Assembly (NCBI GenBank): GCA_910586575.1
Contig: CAJUJQ010000001.1
Span: 1 to 64,000, forward strand
Direction: 5' to 3'
Length of the DNA: 64,000 bases
Source of the DNA: an uncultured Clostridia bacterium
GTDB taxonomy: Bacteria > Bacillota > Clostridia > Oscillospirales > Butyricicoccaceae
The notes below the pieces were generated by a model. It saw only the letters and a list, made by a program, of their open reading frames with translations, had not been told where the DNA came from and ran no database searches. The translations under genes and the position numbers were made by a program. Below are positions 35,801-42,782 of this stretch, one piece after another. Position 1 is the stretch's first letter, and every line of letters begins with the position of its first letter.

Positions 35801-36702
35801 AGCGTCACATCAAACAGCCCTTTGCACTCCGGCTCCGGGTGTTTCTCGGGCACGTTGACATCGGGAACGATGAGCTGTGTCGCCCATTTGCCGTCCACCA
35901 GCAGCATACCGTCATGGTTCAGGGTGCTTTCGTCCGCGCTGTCCAGCCGGATGGTCAGCTTTTCAACCAGCACGCCGCAGCCGACGTCCTCTTCCTCGTA
36001 AATCACGTTAATGCGGATAAACTTGGAAAGCTCATCAATTTTCAGGTTGCGGGTGTCGCGCAGCTCCAGCGCGTTGCTGCCGTGGATTTCCGCCTTGCGG
36101 ATAGAATTGTTCAGGCTGCGGATATCGCTGAGCAGCCCGTTGACGGTCTTGACATCGGCTTGCAGCTGGTCCTTTGTATTCTTGTACAAATCCTCCAGCT
36201 TGCCCGCGTAGGTATTAAAATCGCTCAGCACTTGGGAAACCGAACCTTTGAATACGGTATCAAACGTATCCTCACCGGCGCCCGACGTATTATAATGGGT
36301 CAGCTGCTCAATCAACTCCTGAAAGTCGGCCTCGAAAATGCCTTCGTCGCCTTCGCCCTTGCCGACCTCGTCAAAAATCTGGGACAAGCCGTTCAGGCCG
36401 TCCAGTGTTTTTTCGTCCTTGCCGACCCGGGAATTCCCCGTGCGGTAGCGGATATCCAAATACGGGCTGCGAATCTGGGAAACGCCGGTCACCAGCACGC
36501 CGGAACCGATTTTCGGATCCCATTTAGAGGCGTAACGGTCCGCGCCGCCGACGTATAAGCTCGTCTGGTCAAGCGTCTGACGGGTATAACCCTTGGTATT
36601 GATATTCGTGATGTTATTGCCGGTTACCTGCATAGCCTTGTGGGACGCGTAAATACCGAGCTTTGCCATCGTAAACGCACCAAAGGTCGAAACTGTACTC
36701 AT
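32881..36702 (-). CDS. flgK: Flagellar hook-associated protein FlgK, giant form
   Basis: 1273 residues, against roughly 500-650 normally. The ends are standard FlgK: TFGAFTMAKLGIYASHKAMQVTGNNITNINTKGYTRQ at the start and EAISMMQYNKSYSAACRYLTTLDEMIDKLING at the end. Two insertions account for the size. One is three tandem, roughly 65-residue modules at about residues 330-545 (each starting LTIGDYTA/LTIGGYTA/LNINGYSV and ending near an IFT strand). The second, at about 650-1100, is a chain of short DKNGN/DGTY units with two larger GDxRVVxxDRR modules, rich in Asp like calcium-binding repeats. FlgK joins hook to filament; the insertions probably project outward. Confidence 0.9.
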   Translation of the reverse strand: MSTVSTFGAFTMAKLGIYASHKAMQVTGNNITNINTKGYTRQTLDQTSLYVGGADRYASKWDPKIGSGVLVTGVSQIRSPYLDIRYRTGNSRVGKDEKTLDGLNGLSQIFDEVGKGEGDEGIFEADFQELIEQLTHYNTSGAGEDTFDTVFKGSVSQVLSDFNTYAGKLEDLYKNTKDQLQADVKTVNGLLSDIRSLNNSIRKAEIHGSNALELRDTRNLKIDELSKFIRINVIYEEEDVGCGVLVEKLTIRLDSADESTLNHDGMLLVDGKWATQLIVPDVNVPEKHPEPECKGLFDVTLDALRDVRGKPKMLVDGKPAVFASDPVMEKPQAGGGTLTIGDYTAQVSAPDPAKSDAENVEMQLREFCKAYNTDPANTKFRAAISLEKNSVIFTASESTPTPTPPAAVDTTAVTPLTADGDLTIGGYTAAIKVDPTAADPLADQLKKFMDAYNSDPKNSPNRAYLDGTEMKFDGKPLETAGNLNINGYSVFIKNAENMTREQQLAAFRDIYNADPDIDPDYATLSADGTQLIFTTERPGPLSTNEFPAQQGIRLVSNGITPVPDPDNIETELTDTDLFGALQATREMLTEEGEFASSEDIIRDKCATSKRGIPYYQKIWDAMARKFAETLNDANSLEDANGDLKRNPDGSYIVNPQNYYMTSGDRAYLTNAAGQYVDKNGNVIVQNEDGTFFIQDKNGAYVDTAGDPIQADPSGTYTYQVNADGKFTDKDGKVVEKNPDSDSYMTYKTAPNPNDNGAQYYVDKDGNPISKVGEKLTADNLAKCVEKGDPRVVVADRRAQGDPRVITGYTYVDADGNEVKPNGTPVNESDFTVYKTFQTQKNPDGTTATDANGNPIYIDNDGKVITPDPVDGYTVFSKNDAGDYLDKYGHIIVDNKDGTYSLKDEDGKYYDTQGREIKPNADGTYTGNKTDAYGREVDKNGNVIVKNDDGTYFLRNADNEYVDANGTVIKPDADGTYNIYQTDPNDPTVFVDKDGNALTPNPDDGGYKTYKTETGDDGKEYYLDSNGDRIGEVGNTPEEDLAKRVVTGDMRVVAGDRRTVTADPYVKVYRRAVEGDQRFVIGDKRVITGDIRTVREQYKGGVLFSNSGDNDDPTNITAKNISISHSWSNNSVHVMQSREDSELDQSTANSNIRHMVSIVKDNNFTYKLSDMDDAFKPGNVDGNSDVDYFKGTFADMLTKVDSTLGQDTSETQQRLANDTASLVEIEVDRDSVSGVDLNDEAISMMQYNKSYSAACRYLTTLDEMIDKLINGTAI

Positions 36703-36803
36703 AGTAAAACCACTTCCTTTTGAACTATAATTTCTGAACTGCTCTTCCTATTCATCCATATCCAAAACTTTTTCAAACGATACTGATTTTTACACAGCCG
36801 CGC

Positions 36804-37295
36804 TTACGCCTTGAAGTCCGCGCCGTGACCGCCGACGGGAGGCTCTTCCGCTTCCCGCTGGCGGGGGTGTGCCGCCGGTCGTGCCTGCGGCGCCTCCTGC
36901 TTGGCTGCGGCCAGCATCCGGTCCACCTGGTGCAGCACCCGTTCAAGCGCTGAACGCGCCGCGCCGGATGCCGACCGATAGGTTTCGTAAGCCGCGGTTA
37001 AGTCGTTCGCGACCGCGACCGTCTCCATGCGCAAAGCGTCCGGCGCGTGTGCCACCAGGCCGCTCAGCGGGATCGATTTCAGCCCCATCGCCGCCAGCGC
37101 ATTCTCGCGCCGCTGCTCCTGGCCGCGAAGCGACAGGCTCAGCACCTGCTCCTGCCGGATGCAGTCGTCCACACCCTTTACATTGTCCGCGCGGACATCG
37201 GCCAGCTTGCGCTGCTCCAAATCGGTCAGCTGACGGATAATCTTAGCCTCTTCCCGTAAAATCTTCAAATATGCCTCAAACAACGCTTGATCCAT
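36804..37295 (-). CDS. flgN: FlgN family export chaperone
   Basis: A 163-residue helical protein directly upstream of flgK, its expected client. FlgN-type pattern: a long N-terminal helix (LFEAYLKILREEAKIIRQLTDLEQRKLADVRADN), a second helix with QEQVLSLSLRGQEQRRENALAAMG, then a disordered Pro/Glu/Arg-rich tail. It binds the C-termini of FlgK and FlgL and delivers them to the export gate. It starts 9 bp after the flgM stop. Confidence 0.85.
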   Translation of the reverse strand: MDQALFEAYLKILREEAKIIRQLTDLEQRKLADVRADNVKGVDDCIRQEQVLSLSLRGQEQRRENALAAMGLKSIPLSGLVAHAPDALRMETVAVANDLTAAYETYRSASGAARSALERVLHQVDRMLAAAKQEAPQARPAAHPRQREAEEPPVGGHGADFKA

Positions 37296-37304
37296 GTCTT
37301 TTTC

Positions 37305-37589
37305 CTATGCCTCCCAGACGAACAGCAGGCTGCGCGCGATCGCATGGGGGTCTACCTGGTATTCCCCCGCGCCAACCTGCTCCCGCAGCGCCGCAACCGT
37401 GCCCGTCGTCGTCGCCGCCGCACGCACCTCCTGGGAGAGCTTGCCAACCAGCTGTTTCTGGAACGAATTCTCACGCACGACCACCTGGTCAAATTTCCGT
37501 TCGGGTTCCGCGAACACCGATGTCCTCTGCCGGGGCTGCTGAAGCTGCCCCGCGCACCCTATCTGGCCCACACTCCCTGTGATCCTCAT
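37305..37589 (-). CDS. flgM: Anti-sigma-28 factor FlgM
   Basis: About 94 residues. The C-terminal sigma-binding helices match FlgM: SQEVRAA...ALREQVGAGEYQVDPHAIARSLL, the E-x-Y-x-V-D-x-x-x-I-A motif. It sequesters FliA/SigD until hook completion allows its export. The N-terminus (RITGSVGQIGC...) is short and likely disordered. ATG 37589 has AAAGGAGGG 10 nt upstream. It lies between cheB and flgN, inside the operon that I infer to be transcribed by the very sigma factor it inhibits. fliA itself is not in the window. Confidence 0.85.
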   Translation of the reverse strand: MRITGSVGQIGCAGQLQQPRQRTSVFAEPERKFDQVVVRENSFQKQLVGKLSQEVRAAATTTGTVAALREQVGAGEYQVDPHAIARSLLFVWEA

Positions 37590-37641
37590 CCGAACCGCGC
37601 CCTCCTTTCTTAGACCTGTCCGGACGGGGCCGCTTTTCGCC

Positions 37642-38670
37642 TCAGCCCCGCGCACGTGTCTTTAGATGCCGCAGCAGCACGCCCGCAACCTGGTCGCAGG
37701 ACGCCTGCTCACATACCGCGCCCAGCTTTTTCGCCACGCCCGGCATCCCATAAACTACACTTGACTTTTCATCCTGCCCAATCGTGAACGCGCCCTTCTG
37801 CCGCATTTTCAGCAGCCCCTTGGCGCCGTCCGCGCCCATGCCGGTCATAATAATACCGACCATCGGGCAGCGCACATTCTCCGCCATCGAATCAAACAGC
37901 GCGTCCACCGAGGGCCGATGCCCGCTGACCTTGTCCCCGGGCGTGCAGCTGACAAAATAACCGCCCGCCGCCGTCCGCTGGACCCGGCACTGCAAATCCG
38001 CAGGCGCAACCAGCGCCAGGCCGGGCCGGATTTCGTCCCCGTTCTTGGCTTCCCGGACCTCCATGCTGCACAGCCGATTCAAACGCTCCGCGTACATCTG
38101 TGTAAAGCCTGTCGGCATGTGCTGTACAATGACCATCCCGGGAATATCCGGCGGGAGGCGCTTCATGACTTCCAGCGTCGCCTCGGTGCCGCCGGTGGAC
38201 GCGCCCAGACCCACAATAATCCGTGACCGCCCCAGCTGAAGCGCGGGGGCCGGCGCCGGCTCGGGCGCGGAACGCCCGCCGCGCACCCTGGCCTTAGCCG
38301 CTATGATGACCTTGGCCGTCAGTGCCTGAATGAACTGCTCCCGGCTTTCTGTGCCGTCCGGCTTGCGGACGAAATCGACCGCCCCCGCGTGCAGCGCGTC
38401 AAACACGCCCAGGTTCAGCGAGGAAACCAATACCGTCGGCACCGGGTACTGCGGCAGCAGCTCCTTGAGGAAATCGATCCCGCTCATGCCCGGCATCTGT
38501 ACGTCGCAGGTCATCACGTCCGGCCGCAGCCGGAGCACCTTCTGCTTGGCGTCCAGCGCATTGATGGCAAAGCCGACCACCTCGATATTGGGGTGGCGCT
38601 TCAGCCCTTCAATCAGCACGCCGCGTGCCACAAGGGAATCGTCCACTACTAAAACTCGTATTTTTGCCAC
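37642..38670 (-). CDS. cheB: Chemotaxis protein-glutamate methylesterase CheB
   Basis: A 342-residue response regulator and esterase: N-terminal REC with VVDDS and MTCDVQMPGMSG (Asp near 54), linker at about 130-150, then the methylesterase domain with catalytic Ser in GASTGG, His in VQHMPTGF and Asp in MGADGAKG. It removes methyl groups from (and deamidates) chemoreceptors for adaptation, opposing CheR, whose gene is 17 bp upstream. Start is GTG at 38670, with GAGGAT 10 nt upstream. Confidence 0.95.
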   Translation of the reverse strand: MAKIRVLVVDDSLVARGVLIEGLKRHPNIEVVGFAINALDAKQKVLRLRPDVMTCDVQMPGMSGIDFLKELLPQYPVPTVLVSSLNLGVFDALHAGAVDFVRKPDGTESREQFIQALTAKVIIAAKARVRGGRSAPEPAPAPALQLGRSRIIVGLGASTGGTEATLEVMKRLPPDIPGMVIVQHMPTGFTQMYAERLNRLCSMEVREAKNGDEIRPGLALVAPADLQCRVQRTAAGGYFVSCTPGDKVSGHRPSVDALFDSMAENVRCPMVGIIMTGMGADGAKGLLKMRQKGAFTIGQDEKSSVVYGMPGVAKKLGAVCEQASCDQVAGVLLRHLKTRARG

Positions 38671-38687
38671 GTTGCTCTATCCTCATT

Positions 38688-39521
38688 TTATTTCTGGAAA
38701 ATCGACGCGCCCACGCGCCTGTACTTGGTGCCGGGGTCGAGGTTTTCCGACATGCTGATAATCAGGTAGCCGCCCGGTACCGTCGCTTCATAGAAGCGCT
38801 CGGCAAGTGCCTTTTTGGTTGCCTGGTCGAAATAAATCATCACGTTCCGGCAGAAAATCACATCGAATTTCCGTTTGAACTTAATCGGATCCATCAGGTT
38901 GAACTGCTGGAAAATCACGTTGTTTTTAATCTTGGGCGCAACCTGGAACTTGCCGCCCTCTGCCGGGACGAAATAATTCTTCTTCCAGCTTTTCGGCAGG
39001 GTGTCGGGCAGCTCATAAATCCCCCGGCGCGCCTTGGTCAGCGCCTCCATTGAGAGATCGGTCGCGAGCAGCCGGGTGTCCCAGGCGCTGGCCTGGGAAC
39101 CCAGGTAATCCATCATATACATGGAAATATTATACGGTTCCTCGCCGGAGGAGCAGCCCGCGCTCCAAACCGCCAGGCACTTGTCACGCTTGTGTCTGGC
39201 GACGATATCGGGCATGATTTTGCCATTAAAGAAATCAAACGCGCCCATTTCCCGCATGAAATAGGTATAATTCGTGGTCAGCTTGGAGAGCAGGTGGTTG
39301 ATATCCTCGCTGTTCCCCTTGGTGAGCATATAATCCACGTAATCTTTGAACTGCGCGAACCCCTGGCTGCGGATGGTGTTGCTCAGGCGGCTGACAATCA
39401 GCTGTTTTTTCTGCCGCAGGTCGATGCCGTACTTGCTCTGCACAAAGTGGACGAGGCGGTTAAAGTCAGCATCGCTGATCGGCATACTCAGGGCACTGCC
39501 CTTCCCCCCCTCACTGCTCAT
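38688..39521 (-). CDS. cheR: Chemotaxis protein methyltransferase CheR
   Basis: About 277 residues. N-terminal helical domain (FNRLVHFVQSKYGIDLRQKKQLIVSRLSNTIR) and C-terminal Rossmann-type SAM-binding domain with VWSAGCSSGEEPYNISM; LMDPIKFKRKFDVIFCRNVMIYFD is the conserved region after it. It methylates receptor glutamates. The start is uncertain: ATG 39521 overlaps the cheW stop region by 11 nt, while ATG 39485 is the next candidate. Both chemoreceptors here lack a CheR-tethering pentapeptide. Confidence 0.93.
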   Translation of the reverse strand: MSSEGGKGSALSMPISDADFNRLVHFVQSKYGIDLRQKKQLIVSRLSNTIRSQGFAQFKDYVDYMLTKGNSEDINHLLSKLTTNYTYFMREMGAFDFFNGKIMPDIVARHKRDKCLAVWSAGCSSGEEPYNISMYMMDYLGSQASAWDTRLLATDLSMEALTKARRGIYELPDTLPKSWKKNYFVPAEGGKFQVAPKIKNNVIFQQFNLMDPIKFKRKFDVIFCRNVMIYFDQATKKALAERFYEATVPGGYLIISMSENLDPGTKYRRVGASIFQK

Positions 39522-39996
39522 GATAGAGGAACGCAATGTCGAGCATCATGAGCGTGCCGCCATTTTCGGGGAGACTGTACATACCGGTCACCAGGTTGCC
39601 CGCGGCAGGGCCGCTCTGGTAGGGGACCGGCAAAATATTCTTCTCGTTGACGTCAATCATCTTATCAACGTCGTCCACCAGGATGCCGAGCTGCACGCCC
39701 TCATATTCCAGAACGATAATGCATCTGTTGTCCTCGGGCGGCTGGCTGAGCAGCCTGCGGAAATCGATAATCGGCACCATCAGGCCGCGCAGGTTGACCA
39801 CGCCGCTGATGTGCTCGGGGAGCACGGGGATAAGCGTGATCTTCGCCTCGTTGATAATCTCCTTTACCACATCCGAATGCACGCCGAACAGCACCGCATT
39901 CGAGCGGAAAATCAAATATTTCTCGGTTTCTTCAATCGGTTTGGTATCCATATCCACCGTATCCTGCTGCACGGCGAACAAAACATCTTCTGCCAT
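39511..39996 (-). CDS. cheW: Chemotaxis coupling protein CheW
   Basis: About 161 residues forming one CheW SH3-like domain (EKYLIFRSNAVLFGVHSDVVKEIINEAKITLIPVLPEHISGVVNLRGLMVPIIDFRRLL). It links receptors to CheA. ATG 39996 has AAAGGGGG 10 nt upstream; a longer in-frame start at 40026 includes the ribosome site and adds nothing conserved. It is separated from cheA by an unusually long 269-bp non-coding spacer. Confidence 0.95.
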   Translation of the reverse strand: MAEDVLFAVQQDTVDMDTKPIEETEKYLIFRSNAVLFGVHSDVVKEIINEAKITLIPVLPEHISGVVNLRGLMVPIIDFRRLLSQPPEDNRCIIVLEYEGVQLGILVDDVDKMIDVNEKNILPVPYQSGPAAGNLVTGMYSLPENGGTLMMLDIAFLYHEQ

Positions 39997-40265
39997 TTGG
40001 CGAAGCCCCCTTTTTCTATCACTCAAACGAAGGAATCCCCGCGCCCCGCAGCCGCGCCGGAGGGCTGTGCCCTCCGGGCTTCCGCAGCCTTACTTTAGAA
40101 AAAGCCAATGAGCGTTTTCCTGCGCCCGCAGGCGAGGCCGGGAACCCTAAATTATTATCTTTGCCTTGCTTGAAATTGTCCGCACGCCCATTAGCGGGCC
40201 TTTTCCCACCGCCAGGCGCACTTCCAATGATCAAACAGGCTTCCCTGCGGAACCTTCCCGTTCCG
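39997..40265 (-). other. Long structured spacer between cheA and cheW
   Basis: This 269-bp gap in an otherwise tight operon has no credible gene. It contains a perfect 9-bp stem CCGGAGGGC/GCCCTCCGG (40057-40077) and a CCTGCG/CGCAGG stem at 40119-40132. Its left part (GGAATCCCCGCGCC...GCAGC at about 40032-40053) resembles one end of the 3'-end repeat family at 25573 and 52261, so it may hold a decayed copy. Confidence 0.5.
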
Positions 40266-42341
40266 TCAGCTCTGTGCCGCCGCATAAATGCTGGCGACAT
40301 CCAGAATGATGCTGATGGTGCCGTCACCCAAAATGGTGCAGCCCGCAATGCCGTAATTCTTAATACCGTAATCGTTAATATAGGCCGGCAGCGGTTTCAC
40401 AACCACCTGCTGCTGTCCGATCAGCTCATCGACAAACAAGCAGTAAGACTTGTCTCCCGACTCCACCCAAAGGATGATGCCGTCGTCAAAGCGGTCCGCG
40501 CCATCCGTCAGGTGGTAGAAATCCTTCGCCCGGATCACCGGGTAATAATTGTCGCTCAGGCGGAGCATTTCGCCGTGCACCGCGTCATGGACGATATCCT
40601 GCTCGGTGAACTTGAAAATCTGGCGGATATAGTTAATCGGTACGGTAAAGATGGATTCGCCAACCGCGACCTCCATGCCGTCCATAATCGCCATGGTCAG
40701 CGGGATTTTCAGGGTTGTGGTCATGCCCCTGCCCTTTTCGCTGGAAATGGTGACGCTGCCGCCCACATTTTCCACGTTGCTCTTGACCACGTCCATGCCG
40801 ACGCCGCGCCCGGAATACTCGGTGACCTCGGTATTGGTCGAAAAGCCGGGCATCAGCAGGAAATTCAAAATATCCTTGTGCGAATACTCCACGCCGGGCT
40901 GTGCCAGCCCTTGGCGGAGCGCCTTACCGAGGATCGCGTCGTCGTCCGCGCCGCGCCCGTCGTCGATCACCTCAATAATGACCTCGCCGCCGGTGTGCCG
41001 CGCGGAAAGGATAATCTTGCCGACCGGGTTCTTGCCCGCCGCGATACGCTCCTCGGCGTGCTCCTCAATGCCGTGGTCCATGGAGTTGCGCACGATGTGC
41101 ATAATGGGATCGCTGATGCTGTCCACGATGGTCTTGTCAACCTCGGTGTCCTCGCCGACCAGCTCGAGCACGGTCTCCCGCTTGAGCTTCTTGCTCATAT
41201 CGCGGACGATGCGCTTCATCTTCTGGAAGGTCGCCGAAACCGGCACCATGCGCAACGACATGCTGACATCCTGAAGCTCATCGGTCAGGGATCGCAGCTG
41301 GCGCGCCGCGCCCGCGAAGCTGTCCAGCTTCAGCCCCTTCAAATCGGGGGACGCTGTGACCATCGACTCGGTAATCACGATTTCGCCTACAATCGCCTGG
41401 AGCGCGTCCAGCTTGCCCAGGCTGACACTGATAAGGCTTTCCTTTGCGTGCTGTGCCTGGGGCTGCTTTCCAGCAGCCGCCGCAGGCGCGGGGGCCGGGA
41501 CGGGCGTGGCTGTCTGCTCCTTCGCCGGGGCTGCGGGCGCGGGCGCCGCCGGAGCCGGTGCAGGCTCTGCCGCAGGCGCGGGGGCCGGCGCAGGCTCCGC
41601 CTCGAAGTCAAACGCCTGATAGCTGCTCACGGTCGCCGTGCCGGTAACCGTCGGCATGATGGACTCCCGCTCGTCCGCGGTACGGAAGCGCAGCACGAAG
41701 CCGTTCTCGACGATTACCGCCGCCGTTTCGGAATTGGTGTCCACATCGGCGGGCACGAAATCGAAATCGGTCAGCCCGGATTCCCGGATGGAGTTCACCA
41801 GCATGAAAGCACGCAGGTTCTCCATGCCGCAGCCTTCCTCAAAAAATACCTGCAATGCAAACGGGAATTCCGCGCTGCCGAAGGAAGCGCCCGCAGCCGC
41901 GCCGGCTGCCGCGGCTTCCTCCTCCGCCGCGCCCTCGTGGGGCTGGATTTTTTCCTGGAAGTTGTTTACTTTTTCCAGCAAATTGTCGATATCATTAGTA
42001 GTGGGCTGGCCGTTTTCGATCTTTTCGACCTCGCCGCGGAAAAAGTCGATCGCCTGGAAGATCAGGTCGAACAGGTCCGGACGGAGGCTTTCGGGGATCA
42101 CATCCATCGACTTCTCACGGATGATAAAGAACAGGTCCTCCACACGGTGCGCCACCGTCATCAGGGAATTGAACTCCATCATCGCGGAGGAACCCTTAAA
42201 GGTGTGCATAATCCGGAAAATCTCGTTGACCTCGTCCTCCGAAAAACTGCTGTTCTTTTCAGCGGACAGGACGATCTCGTCGACCTGCTCCAGCAGCGTA
42301 TTCATTTCAAACAAATACGCTTCCATCATATCGTTGCCCAT
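40266..42341 (-). CDS. cheA: Chemotaxis sensor histidine kinase CheA
   Basis: 691 residues. Domains: P1 HPt with phospho-His in IMHTFKGSSAMM near residue 46; P2 CheY/CheB-docking domain at about 170-240; a long Ala/Pro linker (about 245-310); P3 dimerisation with LISVSLGKLDALQAIVGEIVI; P4 kinase with DPIMHIVRNSMDHGIE, DDGRGAD and GRGVGMDVV boxes; P5 CheW-like domain ending in ILDVASIYAA. It phosphorylates CheY and CheB. ATG 42341 follows AAAGGCGG. First gene of the late flagellar/chemotaxis operon with a sigma-28-like promoter upstream. Confidence 0.96.
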   Translation of the reverse strand: MGNDMMEAYLFEMNTLLEQVDEIVLSAEKNSSFSEDEVNEIFRIMHTFKGSSAMMEFNSLMTVAHRVEDLFFIIREKSMDVIPESLRPDLFDLIFQAIDFFRGEVEKIENGQPTTNDIDNLLEKVNNFQEKIQPHEGAAEEEAAAAGAAAGASFGSAEFPFALQVFFEEGCGMENLRAFMLVNSIRESGLTDFDFVPADVDTNSETAAVIVENGFVLRFRTADERESIMPTVTGTATVSSYQAFDFEAEPAPAPAPAAEPAPAPAAPAPAAPAKEQTATPVPAPAPAAAAGKQPQAQHAKESLISVSLGKLDALQAIVGEIVITESMVTASPDLKGLKLDSFAGAARQLRSLTDELQDVSMSLRMVPVSATFQKMKRIVRDMSKKLKRETVLELVGEDTEVDKTIVDSISDPIMHIVRNSMDHGIEEHAEERIAAGKNPVGKIILSARHTGGEVIIEVIDDGRGADDDAILGKALRQGLAQPGVEYSHKDILNFLLMPGFSTNTEVTEYSGRGVGMDVVKSNVENVGGSVTISSEKGRGMTTTLKIPLTMAIMDGMEVAVGESIFTVPINYIRQIFKFTEQDIVHDAVHGEMLRLSDNYYPVIRAKDFYHLTDGADRFDDGIILWVESGDKSYCLFVDELIGQQQVVVKPLPAYINDYGIKNYGIAGCTILGDGTISIILDVASIYAAAQS

Positions 42342-42432
42342 AATCAAGTTCCGCCTTTACTATATATTTTCCGGAAACCCCAGGCCGTCTGGCCTGTTGT
42401 CGGAATTGCGCTGATAAGCCTTTCATACTTAT

Positions 42433-42461
42433 TTATCGACAACTTCAGGGAAAAGGTAAGC
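42433..42461 (-). promoter_or_regulatory. Sigma-28-like promoter of the cheA-to-csrA operon
   Basis: Minus strand GCTTAC (42456-42461), a 15-bp spacer CTTTTCCCTGAAGTT, and GTCGATAA (42433-42440). Spacing and sequence match the fliD element; the -10 differs from the sigma-28 consensus GCCGATAA at one position. Confidence 0.65.
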
Positions 42462-42505
42462 GCCCGCCCTAAAAAATATTTCATCTTTTCCAGCCATTCC
42501 CCTAT

Positions 42506-42534
42506 TTGCACTCGGGCGGCAAATCTGCTATAAT
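42506..42534 (+). promoter_or_regulatory. Sigma-A promoter of the SLH protein gene
   Basis: TTGCAC (42506-42511), a 17-bp spacer and a perfect TATAAT (42529-42534). It gives a leader of about 230 nt before the SLH start at 42769, containing a small reading frame. Confidence 0.75.
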
Positions 42535-42578
42535 AGAGAAAGCAAATACTGAAAAAGCAAACCATAAGGAGACCCAGA

Positions 42579-42782
42579 ATGCCGATTCCCCAGGATACCG
42601 CCGCCAGCGGCGGATACATGCGGCCCGTCCCGGACAGGCCAACCCCCCCGCCCAACGCCCGCGGGCACCCGCCGTGGAAACAGGCGGTTCCGGCAGGCTG
42701 CTGCACGGCCCGCCCTACCCATGCCCCCACAGGGGCCGATACCATTTCCCGAAAAGGAGGACTCCAACATGCTACACCATAA
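42579..42782 (+). CDS. Possible leader peptide overlapping the SLH gene start
   Basis: A 67-codon reading frame with a good ribosome site (AAGGAG at 42566-42571, 7 nt before ATG). It runs through the SLH leader and stops at 42780-42782, 14 nt inside the SLH reading frame. The product would be Pro/Arg-rich and contains two adjacent Cys residues; it resembles no family I know. The overlap could couple translation of the two frames. Coding status is uncertain; it may be a chance frame in GC-rich DNA. Confidence 0.3.
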   Translation: MPIPQDTAASGGYMRPVPDRPTPPPNARGHPPWKQAVPAGCCTARPTHAPTGADTISRKGGLQHATP

